A stretch of 37,388 nucleotides of DNA from Neobacillus citreus (lineage in GTDB: Bacteria; Bacillota; Bacilli; Bacillales; Cytobacillaceae): contig NZ_JAGYPE020000055.1 in NCBI RefSeq assembly GCF_018343545.2, positions 1-37,388 on the forward strand. The letters are read 5' to 3'. Both the position numbers and the translations under genes were made by a program. How positions within the stretch are numbered: position 1 is the first letter of the stretch; each line of letters opens with the position of its first letter. The notes beneath the pieces are model-generated. The model saw only the letters and a list, made by a program, of their open reading frames with translations. It ran no database searches and was not told the origin of the DNA. Below, in pieces: positions 23,051 to 30,265 of the stretch.

Positions 23051-24217
23051 TTATTGATCCGCAATTTTCCCGTATTTCCCGCCGCCGCCAGCAGCGAGAT
23101 TTATTTTTCCTTCTCTCGCTTTCATGATGAGGTCCGCAATTTTCTCAGGAACGACTTCTTTTAATGCTTTAAAAGGAACCTCGTGTAAAATGGCCATTTC
23201 GCTTCCGAAGTGGTTGACGAGTTTTTCCAGCATGCGCGGTCCCAGGCCGGGGATAAATTCGAGCGGCACCTGATGAACATAAGGCGGGCGTCCGGGCGGG
23301 CTCGTTTCAGCCGTTTTTAGTTCAAGGATTCGGTCGGCCACTCCTTTAATGATTTTACTATGACCACACAAATCACAAATTTGGTCATCTTCCTGAAGCG
23401 GATTCAGACACTCGGCGCAAACGGTTTTATGGTATTTGCCGAGCAGGGGATCCAGGCCGAAGTTAGCAATTACTTTACGCCCATCCTCACCCTTTAAGGC
23501 CTTATATAGTTCCTTAAAGGTTGGTTCCTCCATCGCCACCACCTGATACTCACGGGCAATTTTTGCCAGAGAATGGGCATCCGAGTTAGTAACAAACGTA
23601 TAATTGTGCAGTTCGCCTAACTGGTCAGCCATTTGTGTGTCAGAGCTTAAGCCCAGCTCAATACCGTCAATCTTGTTGGGGTCGAGAACCTCTGCGAGAG
23701 ACTTTTTAACCCCTTTTCCATATAGGCTTTTAAAAGGTGTAAAAACATGAGCCGGAATAAAAATGCCGCCCATTTCTTTGACCTTTTTCTGCAGCTCCAT
23801 GCCGGTGATATAAATCCTTTGCGAGCTGAGCTGGATATTTTTCAAATGGCCCGACAGCCAATTAGAAAAATCCCGCATGACAGCGAGTGTTGGGAAGTAG
23901 CACAGAAGATGAATCGGACCGTGGCAGTTTTCATCATAAATTTCCAATTCCGAGCCCGGAATGACGGTCAAATCGCCAAATATCAAGCCCCCATCCTCAT
24001 GCTCGTAAACCTCTCCACTTTCAATTAAGCTCTCCATTTCCAAAATGACTTCCGGAGAATGGCTGTCAATGATTCCGACCATGTTTAGCCCTTTTACATG
24101 TCGTGCATGTTCAATAATATTTGTAAATGTAAGAGATTTGGCGCCGGTTATTTTAACAGGCTTGCCCGTCCATGTCCGGCCAATATGAATATGTAAATCC
24201 ACATAATAGCGGTTCAT
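23051..24217 (-). CDS. yqxK: Endonuclease Q family DNA repair nuclease (YqxK-like)
   Basis: A 388-residue protein with the architecture of EndoQ, which nicks DNA 5' of deaminated bases such as uracil and hypoxanthine. The PHP-type metal domain has Asp-Leu-His-Ile-His-Ile at the start, Asp-Ser-His-Ser-Pro near 51 and Asn-Ser-Asp-Ala-His-Ser near 211. A four-cysteine zinc module (CAEC...CDLCGH, about 265-284) follows, then a helix-hairpin-helix region (Ile-Pro-Gly-Leu-Gly-Pro) near 324. Its start codon overlaps the nudF stop by four bases, so the two are translationally coupled. EndoQ activity is known for a Bacillus pumilus member. Confidence 0.87.
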   Translation of the reverse strand: MNRYYVDLHIHIGRTWTGKPVKITGAKSLTFTNIIEHARHVKGLNMVGIIDSHSPEVILEMESLIESGEVYEHEDGGLIFGDLTVIPGSELEIYDENCHGPIHLLCYFPTLAVMRDFSNWLSGHLKNIQLSSQRIYITGMELQKKVKEMGGIFIPAHVFTPFKSLYGKGVKKSLAEVLDPNKIDGIELGLSSDTQMADQLGELHNYTFVTNSDAHSLAKIAREYQVVAMEEPTFKELYKALKGEDGRKVIANFGLDPLLGKYHKTVCAECLNPLQEDDQICDLCGHSKIIKGVADRILELKTAETSPPGRPPYVHQVPLEFIPGLGPRMLEKLVNHFGSEMAILHEVPFKALKEVVPEKIADLIMKAREGKINLAAGGGGKYGKIADQ

Positions 24218-24768
24218 TCTTTATTCAACGCCTCTTGTAGTTGTAAGTATTGGACTGCGTAAATCGTTTTTGCGTCATAAATCTTTTGTTCTTTCACATA
24301 TTGAAGGGCTTCTTCCAGCGTCAATTCTTCCAAATTGACAAACTCATCCTCATCAAGGGCTGCGGAATCTTCTTTTTTCGTTAAGCCTTTTGCGAGGTAA
24401 ACATGGACAATTTCATCGGCAAAGCCCGGCGAGGTAAAAAAAGATGTAAGCAACTCAAGGCTTTCGCACACGTAGCCGGTCTCTTCCTCCAATTCCCGGC
24501 GGGCGCAGCTGGCCGGTTCTTCATCTTTTTCAAGCTTGCCAGCAGGAATTTCCACGATGGTTCGTTCTAGTGCTTTACGATATTGCTCGACCATGATGAT
24601 TTTATTTTCAGGGGTGAGGGCTAAAATGGCTACCGCCCCTGGATGCTTGATAATTTCCCGCTTGGATGTTTTTCCGTTCGGCAGTTCCACTTCCTGTAAG
24701 TGAAGGCTGATAATTTTCCCTGAAAAGATTTCTTCGCTTTTAAGTGTTTTTTCCTCAAGCTTGCTCAT
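24214..24768 (-). CDS. nudF: ADP-ribose pyrophosphatase
   Basis: A Nudix hydrolase of 184 residues that splits ADP-ribose to AMP and ribose-5-phosphate. The Nudix box is Gly-Lys-Leu-Glu-Lys-Asp-Glu-Glu ... Arg-Glu-Leu-Glu-Glu-Glu-Thr-Gly-Tyr near residues 78-100. I start at the ATG at 24768, with AGGAG nine bases upstream; the TTG three codons earlier touches that site. Conserved Tyr-Asp-Ala-Lys-Thr near the C-terminus agrees with B. subtilis NudF. It forms an operon with the endonuclease Q gene, suggesting a joint housekeeping role in nucleotide and DNA damage. Confidence 0.94.
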   Translation of the reverse strand: MSKLEEKTLKSEEIFSGKIISLHLQEVELPNGKTSKREIIKHPGAVAILALTPENKIIMVEQYRKALERTIVEIPAGKLEKDEEPASCARRELEEETGYVCESLELLTSFFTSPGFADEIVHVYLAKGLTKKEDSAALDEDEFVNLEELTLEEALQYVKEQKIYDAKTIYAVQYLQLQEALNKE

Positions 24769-24805
24769 TATCGTCAACTCCTGTTCTAGTCCGGTTCATT
24801 CACGT

Positions 24806-24813
24806 CATACATT
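24806..24813 (+). promoter_or_regulatory. SigE -10 element of mciZ
   Basis: CATACATT is a full match to the SigE -10 consensus CATACAnT, 30 bases upstream of the mciZ ATG. A clear -35 element could not be fixed at the usual 14-15 base distance. SigE expression of mciZ is known in B. subtilis. Confidence 0.55.
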
Positions 24814-24842
24814 TTACCATACTTGATTGGGAGGCGTATGGG

Positions 24843-24974
24843 ATGAAGGTGTATGTGCATGAAAAGGGGATTATCCTTGTCGGCAAAGGCTGGGAAGTAC
24901 TGCAAAAGCTAAAGGAATATCGGAAAGAATTTGAGAATGTTTCCGACTGGGTGCAAAACGTCAAGCAAAAATAG
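24843..24974 (+). CDS. mciZ: Mother cell inhibitor of FtsZ, MciZ
   Basis: A 43-residue peptide that caps FtsZ filaments and blocks Z-ring formation in the mother cell during sporulation. The core Lys-Gly-Ile-Ile-Leu-Val-Gly-Lys-Gly-Trp-Glu-Val ... Lys-Leu-Lys-Glu-Tyr and the later Asp-Trp-Val line up with the 40-residue B. subtilis peptide as I recall it, and the position between nudF and yqkF is the same. The start is the ATG behind GGGAGG (24829-24834); the open frame extends upstream into the nudF promoter region but is not coding there. Confidence 0.88.
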   Translation: MKVYVHEKGIILVGKGWEVLQKLKEYRKEFENVSDWVQNVKQK

Positions 24975-25038
24975 ATCCTGTTGTTTGTAGTCTCCCCCGT
25001 TCTTGATTAAAATTATAGAAAGATGAGGGGGGATTTTT

Positions 25039-25950
25039 TTGAAGAAGCGAAGGTTGGGTAGATCTGACTTGTATGTGACGGAACTTGGACTTGGCTGTAT
25101 GTCAATTGGAACTGATGAAAAAGCGGCTCAAAAAATTATTGAAGCGGCTCTTGAGGAAGGGATCAATTATTTCGATACCGCGGATTTATATGATTTTGGG
25201 GTTAACGAAGAAATTGTCGGGAAGACGTTGAAAAGTGTCCGCGAAAAGGTCATTATCGCTACGAAGGTCGGGAACCGCTGGAAGCCGGATCATTCTAGCT
25301 GGACGTGGGACCCCTCGAAGGTCTATATCAAAGAAGCGGTGAAAAATAGTTTGAAACGGCTCGGAACAGATTATATTGATCTCTATCAATTACATGGCGG
25401 CACGATTAATGACCCGATTGACGAAACAATAGAAGCGTTTGAGGAACTAGTTTCCGAAGGAGTGATCCGCTATTACGGAATATCCTCAATCCGTCCGAAT
25501 GTCATCCGTGAATATGTGGAGTCATCACATATTGTTTCGGTGATGATGCAGTACAGTATCCTTGACCGCCGTCCGGAGGAAGAGGCATTGCCGCTATTGG
25601 CTGAACATGGCGTGGGCGTTGTCACACGCGGACCGCTGGCCAAAGGGCTGTTGAGTAACAAGCTGCTAAACAAGGCTTCAGGGAAAGGATATCTCGATTA
25701 TAGTTTAGATGAATTGAGTAAGATTTTGCCTCGTTTGATGGAAAAAGTGGGGGCAGGCCGTTCATTTACAGAGGTTGCGTTGCAGTATAATCTAGCTAAT
25801 CCTGCGGTCGCCTCGGTTGTGGCGGGAGCGAGCCGCGTGGAACAGATTCGAAGCAATGCTGCTGCGGTTAGAAGTCAGCCGTTGACCGATGAGGAGGTTG
25901 CGGTGATTAAAGAGTTGACTAAGGGTAGTGTTTATTTGGAGCATCGGTAA
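25039..25950 (+). CDS. yqkF: Aldo/keto reductase YqkF
   Basis: An NADPH-dependent carbonyl reductase of 303 residues with a TIM barrel. The catalytic tetrad is visible: Asp and Tyr in Asn-Tyr-Phe-Asp-Thr-Ala-Asp-Leu-Tyr, Lys in Ile-Ala-Thr-Lys-Val-Gly, and His in Leu-Tyr-Gln-Leu-His-Gly. The coenzyme loop Gly-Ala-Ser-Arg-Val-Glu-Gln-Ile-Arg lies near 271. The start is a TTG after GAGGGGGGA. It follows mciZ as in B. subtilis. The natural substrate is unknown. Confidence 0.9.
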   Translation: MKKRRLGRSDLYVTELGLGCMSIGTDEKAAQKIIEAALEEGINYFDTADLYDFGVNEEIVGKTLKSVREKVIIATKVGNRWKPDHSSWTWDPSKVYIKEAVKNSLKRLGTDYIDLYQLHGGTINDPIDETIEAFEELVSEGVIRYYGISSIRPNVIREYVESSHIVSVMMQYSILDRRPEEEALPLLAEHGVGVVTRGPLAKGLLSNKLLNKASGKGYLDYSLDELSKILPRLMEKVGAGRSFTEVALQYNLANPAVASVVAGASRVEQIRSNAAAVRSQPLTDEEVAVIKELTKGSVYLEHR

Positions 25951-25955
25951 TAAAT

Positions 25956-25977
25956 AAGGAGAGCATCCGCTCTCCTT
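25956..25977. terminator. Bidirectional terminator between yqkF and yqkE
   Basis: AAGGAGAGC pairs with GCTCTCCTT around a four-base loop, with TTTTATTTAAA on the plus strand and an A/T run on the other side. Confidence 0.8.
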
Positions 25978-26229
25978 TTATTTAAATTCCTTCCAATTCA
26001 TGCCGCTCTCATTTAACAGCTCTTCAAAGGATTTGTTCTTTTCTTTCAATCTTCTTTCTTCCCGTTTTCTCTGCTCTTCTTCCTCGCGTTTTCTATCTTC
26101 TTCCGCTTTTAGCTGCTCCTGTTGTTCTTTTAACTTTTTTATTAAATCGGGATTCATCATGTCTTTAAGCGTTACTGCAGCATCGTCTTTTTTCGGCTGA
26201 CGTTTAGGTTGTTGTTGTTTTTTCTTCAT
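25978..26229 (-). CDS. yqkE: YqkE-like charged protein (DUF3886)
   Basis: An 83-residue, extremely charged protein. The Lys/Gln-rich N-terminus is followed by a conserved-looking Val-Thr-Leu-Lys-Asp-Met-Met-Asn-Pro-Asp block (19-28), then a Glu/Arg/Lys coiled helix (30-65) and the tail Phe-Glu-Glu-Leu-Leu-Asn-Glu-Ser-Gly-Met-Asn-Trp-Lys. It matches the DUF3886 family and the position of yqkE. The function is unknown; a single long helix is expected. Confidence 0.8.
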   Translation of the reverse strand: MKKKQQQPKRQPKKDDAAVTLKDMMNPDLIKKLKEQQEQLKAEEDRKREEEEQRKREERRLKEKNKSFEELLNESGMNWKEFK

Positions 26230-26297
26230 AGGTTTGATGCTCCTTCAAAAACTACTTTTATTCCATTATACAACCTACTATTTCGAAAATCATATAA

Positions 26298-26329
26298 AAA
26301 GCAGGCTCCCTCTTAGGTCAGCCTGCTTT
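26298..26329 (-). terminator. Terminator of the thiolase gene
   Basis: On the minus strand AAAGCAGGCT pairs with AGCCTGCTTT, followed by TTATATG. Confidence 0.75.
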
Positions 26330-26335
26330 ACTCTA

Positions 26336-27523
26336 TTACGCCATTTCCACGACTGTTGCCACTCCTTGGCCGCCGCCAATACACAGTGTTGCAAGTCCTA
26401 ACTTGGCATCTCTCCGCTTCATCTCATGGATAAGTGTAACCAAAATTCTCGCCCCACTTGCACCAATCGGATGCCCAAGTGCAATCGCACCGCCGTTTAC
26501 ATTCAAGATTTCCTTGTTAAAGTGAAGCTCACGGTCTACAGCCAGCGACTGTGCCGCAAAGGCTTCGTTCGCTTCAATCAACTCCAATTGCTCCAAAGAA
26601 ACGGCCGCCTTTTCCAATGCCTTCTTAACCGCAGGAACTGGTCCGATACCCATGATGCTCGGATCTACTCCAGCGCTGGCATTTGCCTTAATCGTTACAA
26701 GCGGCTTCAAGCCTAGTTCATCCGCCTTTTTTCTGCTCATTACCACTAAAGCTGCCGCGCCGTCATTAATGCCAGATGCATTACCCGCTGTTACTGTACC
26801 GTCCTTTTTAAACGCAGGACGCAGCCCAGCTAATTTTTCCACAGTGGTACCCTTTTTCGGATATTCATCCACGGCAAATACAACCGGCTCACCTTTTCGC
26901 TGCGGAATCACAACCGGAACGATTTCCTCTTTAAACCTCCCTTCTTCTATCGCCTTCACTGCTTTTTCCTGACTCCATGCGGAAAATTCATCCTGCTCTT
27001 CTCTTGTAATCGAATATTTTTCCGCTAGGTTTTCCGCTGTGATCCCCATATGATAGTCATTGAATACACAAGTAAGTCCGTCTGATGTCATCGTGTCAAC
27101 CAGCTTTTGGTCACCCATTTTAAAGCCTTCGCGGGCATTTTTTAATATGTACGGTGCCTGACTCATATTTTCCATTCCGCCGGCGACCACAATTTCCGCA
27201 TCTCCTGCCAAAATAGCTTGTGCCGCTAAGTGCACAGCTTTTAAACCTGATCCGCACACTTTGTTAATAGTCATCGAGGAAACAGTTTCTGGGATTCCTG
27301 CTTTAAACGCCGCCTGCCTAGCCGGGTTTTGCCCAAGGCCAGCCTGAAGGACATTCCCCATAATCACTTCATCGACCTGCTCCGGTTTCACGCCTGCCTT
27401 CTGAAGTGCCTCCTTGATGACAACTCCGCCTAACTCAGGTGCACTTACACTTTTTAATCCACCATTAAAACTGCCAAGCGCGGTTCTGACAGCGCTAACA
27501 ATTACAACTTCGGTTTGACTCAT
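26336..27523 (-). CDS. Acetyl-CoA C-acetyltransferase (thiolase)
   Basis: A biosynthetic/degradative thiolase of 395 residues that joins two acetyl-CoA or cleaves acetoacetyl-CoA. The nucleophile Cys is in Asn-Lys-Val-Cys-Gly-Ser-Gly-Leu-Lys (near 89), His in Gly-Gly-Ala-Ile-Ala-Leu-Gly-His-Pro-Ile-Gly (near 351) and the second Cys in Thr-Leu-Cys-Ile-Gly-Gly-Gly (near 381). It is similar to MmgA/PhaA/AtoB-type enzymes; which one cannot be decided here. It is divergent from the HMG-CoA lyase gene, and together they could convert HMG-CoA to acetyl-CoA if an acetoacetate-activating step exists elsewhere. Confidence 0.92.
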   Translation of the reverse strand: MSQTEVVIVSAVRTALGSFNGGLKSVSAPELGGVVIKEALQKAGVKPEQVDEVIMGNVLQAGLGQNPARQAAFKAGIPETVSSMTINKVCGSGLKAVHLAAQAILAGDAEIVVAGGMENMSQAPYILKNAREGFKMGDQKLVDTMTSDGLTCVFNDYHMGITAENLAEKYSITREEQDEFSAWSQEKAVKAIEEGRFKEEIVPVVIPQRKGEPVVFAVDEYPKKGTTVEKLAGLRPAFKKDGTVTAGNASGINDGAAALVVMSRKKADELGLKPLVTIKANASAGVDPSIMGIGPVPAVKKALEKAAVSLEQLELIEANEAFAAQSLAVDRELHFNKEILNVNGGAIALGHPIGASGARILVTLIHEMKRRDAKLGLATLCIGGGQGVATVVEMA

Positions 27524-27650
27524 GTACTCTCCTCCTTATGGAATTGCTCACCTTATTTTAACACAGAAAATTACCATTTTTGTTAAAATTCTTGCTTTTA
27601 AAAAATCGACCCCGTTACAATGAAATTATGACAGGACGAGGGGGAACGAA

Positions 27651-28556
27651 ATGCTGACTTTACCGAAAAAAGCAACCATTATTGAGGTTGGGCCGCGCGA
27701 CGGCCTGCAAAATGAAAAATTGTTTGTGCCGACAGAAATTAAGAAACAATTTATTGCTGCTTTGAGAAACGCGGGACTTAAAGAAATGGAACTGACCTCC
27801 TTTGTATCGCCGAAGTGGGTGCCGCAAATGGGCGATGCAGCGGAAATTGTGGCCGACAGCCTTGCTGATACAACTAGAAACATTGTCCTCGCCCCAAACC
27901 GCCGGGGAATCGACCGGGTCTACTCCACCGATTGTCAAGCCGTCGCTGTTTTTGTCGGCATTAGCAATACGTTTAATCAAAAAAATATCAACAAATCAAC
28001 TGTTGACAGCATGACTGAATTAAAACCGATTATTAAAGAGCTTAAGGAAAAAAAGTATTTTGTCCGTGCCTGCATTTCAACTGCTTTTTATTGCCCATAT
28101 GAGGGTAAAATTGAAGAGGAAGAAACATTGAAGCTATGCCGTGAATTTGTCGAGGCCGGTGCCGATGAACTAAGCGTTGCCGATACGATTGGAATGGCCG
28201 CGCCACACGAAGCCTACTCGTTATTTTCAAAAATTAAAGCGGAGTTTAAAGAAACCCTTATTACTGCCCACTTCCATGACACCAGAAAACTCGGGCTGGC
28301 TAATATCTTTGCTTCTCTCCAAGCAGGCGTTGACCGCTTTGATACATCTGCCGGCGGGCTGGGCGGATGCCCATTTGCCCCAGGTGCAAGCGGAAATACA
28401 GCAACAGAGGATGTCGTCTACATGCTCGAGCGGATGGGAATAGATACAGGAGTTGATCTCCAAAAGCTTGTCGATGCCATTGAAATCGTCCGTCCCCATA
28501 TCTCCAGGGAAATCACAAGCGGCTATTTCAGTCTTCATAGCCAAACCGTCTCGTGA
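27651..28556 (+). CDS. mvaB: Hydroxymethylglutaryl-CoA lyase
   Basis: It cleaves HMG-CoA to acetyl-CoA and acetoacetate, the last step of leucine breakdown (YngG in B. subtilis). The length is 301 residues with a TIM-barrel fold. Visible motifs: Glu-Val-Gly-Pro-Arg-Asp-Gly-Leu-Gln-Asn-Glu (start, metal/substrate Arg and Asp), Ala-His-Phe-His-Asp-Thr-Arg (metal His) and the HMG-CoA lyase signature Ser-Ala-Gly-Gly-Leu-Gly-Gly-Cys-Pro-Phe-Ala-Pro-Gly-Ala with the catalytic Cys. GAGGGGGAA precedes the ATG. No other leucine-degradation gene lies nearby. Confidence 0.93.
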   Translation: MLTLPKKATIIEVGPRDGLQNEKLFVPTEIKKQFIAALRNAGLKEMELTSFVSPKWVPQMGDAAEIVADSLADTTRNIVLAPNRRGIDRVYSTDCQAVAVFVGISNTFNQKNINKSTVDSMTELKPIIKELKEKKYFVRACISTAFYCPYEGKIEEEETLKLCREFVEAGADELSVADTIGMAAPHEAYSLFSKIKAEFKETLITAHFHDTRKLGLANIFASLQAGVDRFDTSAGGLGGCPFAPGASGNTATEDVVYMLERMGIDTGVDLQKLVDAIEIVRPHISREITSGYFSLHSQTVS

Positions 28557-28617
28557 ATAAATGCCCCTGTGTTTAAGCATCTTATAGATGATAAGACCAT
28601 TGAAGGGAGGTTTGTTC

Positions 28618-28758
28618 ATGAGCCAAAAGCGCGATAAAGGAAACAGTATGCAAGGGAAAAACTACGCAGACTCAAGCGGGGGCGGCAAGCGGATGATTGC
28701 TGCAGAAGAAATGGAAAAAGCCCTTCATCCGACAAAGCGCCAAAACGCAGAATCATAA
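28618..28758 (+). CDS. Small hydrophilic protein, 46 residues, unknown
   Basis: An ATG behind a strong GGGAGG (28605-28610) opens a 46-residue frame that ends just before a terminator. The peptide is basic and unstructured at the N-terminus (MSQKRDKGNSMQGKNYADSS), has Gly-Gly-Gly-Lys-Arg, a short helix Met-Ile-Ala-Ala-Glu-Glu-Met-Glu-Lys-Ala-Leu, and ends His-Pro-Thr-Lys-Arg-Gln. Composition is reminiscent of minor small acid-soluble spore proteins, but I recognise no family. It lies between mvaB and yqkD with its own terminator. Confidence 0.7.
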   Translation: MSQKRDKGNSMQGKNYADSSGGGKRMIAAEEMEKALHPTKRQNAES

Positions 28759-28773
28759 TCATGCCTTTCATTC

Positions 28774-28802
28774 AAAGCCGCCCATTAGATGCCGCGGCTT
28801 TT
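28774..28802 (+). terminator. Terminator of the 46-residue gene
   Basis: AAAGCCGC (28774-28781) pairs with GCGGCTTT (28794-28801) around a 12-base loop. TCTTATG follows. Confidence 0.7.
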
Positions 28803-28846
28803 CTTATGTTAAAATATGGATTACCAACCTTCTGGAGGTGCCAAGT

Positions 28847-29767
28847 TTGAAGAAGGCCTTTCGAACCCTGTTTATTTTGTTATTTTTTTGGCTCGCGATC
28901 GGTTTGTTTTTTACCAACCGAATCATGTATATGAAGAAGAAGGATGAGGATTTCATTTTAAAGCGGGAAAAGGAGGCGGGCAGGTTCAATCCCGATGAAT
29001 TTGAGTCCCTGCCTAAACGAGATGTGGATATCCCCTCTCCGTTCGGCTATGTGATTAAAGCCTTGCTAGTGGAACCCCATCAGACCAATCGCTATGTAAT
29101 CATATCGCACGGCGTAACGGAAAACAAAATGAATTCAGTGAAATACATGAACCTGTTCCTCGAGCGCGGTTTTAATACCTTGATTTACGACCATCGCCGT
29201 CACGGGGAATCCGGCGGCAAAACCACGAGCTATGGCCATTACGAGAAATTTGATTTAAAAGCAGTGGTCGACTGGCTTAAACAAGAAAAGGGACCGAACT
29301 TGCTCCTTGGGATTCACGGGGAATCGATGGGGGCAGCAACGATGCTCTTGTATGCTGGACTTCTTGAAGACGGGGCCGATTTTTACATTGCAGACTGTCC
29401 ATTTTCTGACTTTAAAGAGCAGGTTGCCCATCTCATTAAAAGGGATTTTAAAATTTTTCCAGGGCTGCTGCTTCCGATTGGGGATGCTTTCCTTCGCCTG
29501 CGCGATAAGTATTCCATCCGCCATGTTTCGCCGATTTCGGCTATCGAAAACATCAAGCATCCGGTTTTATTTATCCATAGCCAGAAGGATGATTATATTC
29601 TCCCATCGATGACCCATGATTTATTCGAACACAAACAAGGCCCGAAAATGCTCTATATTGCAGAGGAAGGCGTTCACGCCCAATCCTTTAACGAAAACCC
29701 GGATGACTATAAGCGGGTTGTGGATGAATTTTTGGAAAAATACGTCCTCTATGCCTACCCATGCTAA
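28847..29767 (+). CDS. yqkD: Alpha/beta hydrolase YqkD
   Basis: A membrane-anchored serine hydrolase of 306 residues. I start at the TTG behind GGAGGTG (28834-28840); the frame is open 50 codons further up, through the preceding terminator, and that part is not coding. An N-terminal hydrophobic helix (5-23) anchors the protein. The hydrolase domain shows Ile-Ser-His-Gly-Val-Thr-Glu, Tyr-Asp-His-Arg-Arg-His-Gly-Glu-Ser-Gly-Gly, the nucleophile Gly-Ile-His-Gly-Glu-Ser-Met-Gly-Ala, Asp in Ser-Gln-Lys-Asp-Asp-Tyr and His in Gly-Val-His-Ala. Substrate unknown. The position corresponds to yqkD. Confidence 0.9.
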   Translation: MKKAFRTLFILLFFWLAIGLFFTNRIMYMKKKDEDFILKREKEAGRFNPDEFESLPKRDVDIPSPFGYVIKALLVEPHQTNRYVIISHGVTENKMNSVKYMNLFLERGFNTLIYDHRRHGESGGKTTSYGHYEKFDLKAVVDWLKQEKGPNLLLGIHGESMGAATMLLYAGLLEDGADFYIADCPFSDFKEQVAHLIKRDFKIFPGLLLPIGDAFLRLRDKYSIRHVSPISAIENIKHPVLFIHSQKDDYILPSMTHDLFEHKQGPKMLYIAEEGVHAQSFNENPDDYKRVVDEFLEKYVLYAYPC

Positions 29768-29800
29768 AAACAGACTGTCCATAATGGATCAGTCTGTTTT
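29767..29800. terminator. Bidirectional terminator between yqkD and the yqkB-like gene
   Basis: AAACAGACTG pairs with CAGTCTGTTT around a 12-base loop that itself holds TCCAT/ATGGA. The stop codons of both convergent genes touch the stem. Confidence 0.8.
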
Positions 29801-30115
29801 TATGACGAGGCTCATCCGTCCGTTCAGGATTTGCTGCGGACTTTTTAACTGAAAGCAATTGCTGGCTGTCGAAAAATCAATTTTCATTTGCTCGTCGAAG
29901 AACACCATTTTGTGTTTTTCGATATACACTGGCCTGTCATTCGTTTCAATTTCAACTTCAGTATCGTCTAATTCGCCTGTGAACCACAGAGCGGCAACAC
30001 CACTGACTGCTCAGCCGCAGCCATCCGTATCGTATTTAAGCTGTAAATAGCCTTCACGTCCCGCTGTCCGCTCATTTATTTTTTTGGCAGCCTCTTCGGT
30101 TATGATGATTTCCAC
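29789..30115 (-). CDS. yqkB: YqkB/HesB-like (IscA-fold) protein with an in-frame TGA at a cysteine position: candidate selenoprotein
   Basis: Read through one TGA, the minus strand from GTG 30115 (AGGAGAG eight bases upstream) gives a 108-residue protein collinear with B. subtilis YqkB (about 107 residues), down to the C-terminal Gln-Ile-Leu-Asn-Gly-Arg-Met-Ser-Leu-Val. The family is the HesB/IscA iron-sulphur biogenesis fold. Codon 35 is TGA (30013-30011) within Asp-Gly-Cys-Gly-[TGA]-Ala-Val-Ser-Gly, where YqkB has Cys as I recall it. There is no other stop, frameshift or gap. A hairpin typical of bacterial SECIS elements follows 17 bases later. HesB-like selenoproteins are known in prokaryotes. 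A nonsense mutation or sequence error remains possible. A weak promoter with TACAAT (30153-30148) lies upstream. A CDGSH iron-sulphur gene diverges from it. Confidence 0.7.
29974..29993 (-). promoter_or_regulatory. Candidate bacterial SECIS hairpin
   Basis: On the minus strand the RNA reads CGC-U-CUGUG-GUU-CACAG-GCG: three base pairs, one bulged U on the 5' side, five more pairs and a GUU loop. Between the UGA (ending 30011) and the hairpin are 17 bases; the loop G is base 27 after the UGA. Known bacterial SECIS elements share a bulged U on the 5' arm and a loop starting with or containing GU, at a flexible distance of roughly 16-37 bases. The stretch is also coding (Ala-Ala-Leu-Trp-Phe-Thr-Gly). 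Confidence 0.6.
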
Positions 30116-30265
30116 GTTTAACACTCTCCTCATTTAGGCATATGATGATTGTAGCATATGTTGGTTTGGGCTGTTTTTATTTTGCTCGCCGCCATTTGGT
30201 TGCATTTCCCTATTAAACCAGTTATTCTCAAGGATAATAGAATATTTTTTAAAGGAGTGCTTCGG

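Noticed and set aside
24744..24842. 33-codon N-terminal extension of MciZ
   Set aside because: It overlaps the nudF start on the other strand and the SigE -10 box, has no ribosome site, and is absent from the family.
28697..28846. 50-codon extension of YqkD
   Set aside because: It runs through the 46-residue gene and its terminator; the TTG at 28847 has GGAGGTG at ideal distance and gives the family length.
29789..30115. Calling the yqkB-like gene a simple pseudogene
   Set aside because: Only one lesion is present, exactly at a conserved cysteine, and a SECIS-like hairpin follows. Pseudogene stays as the alternative, not the main call.
30158..30265. Hydrophobic N-terminal extension of the CDGSH protein as a membrane anchor
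   Set aside because: AAAGGAG directly precedes the internal ATG at 30266, and the upstream stretch overlaps the yqkB-like promoter region and lacks a ribosome site.
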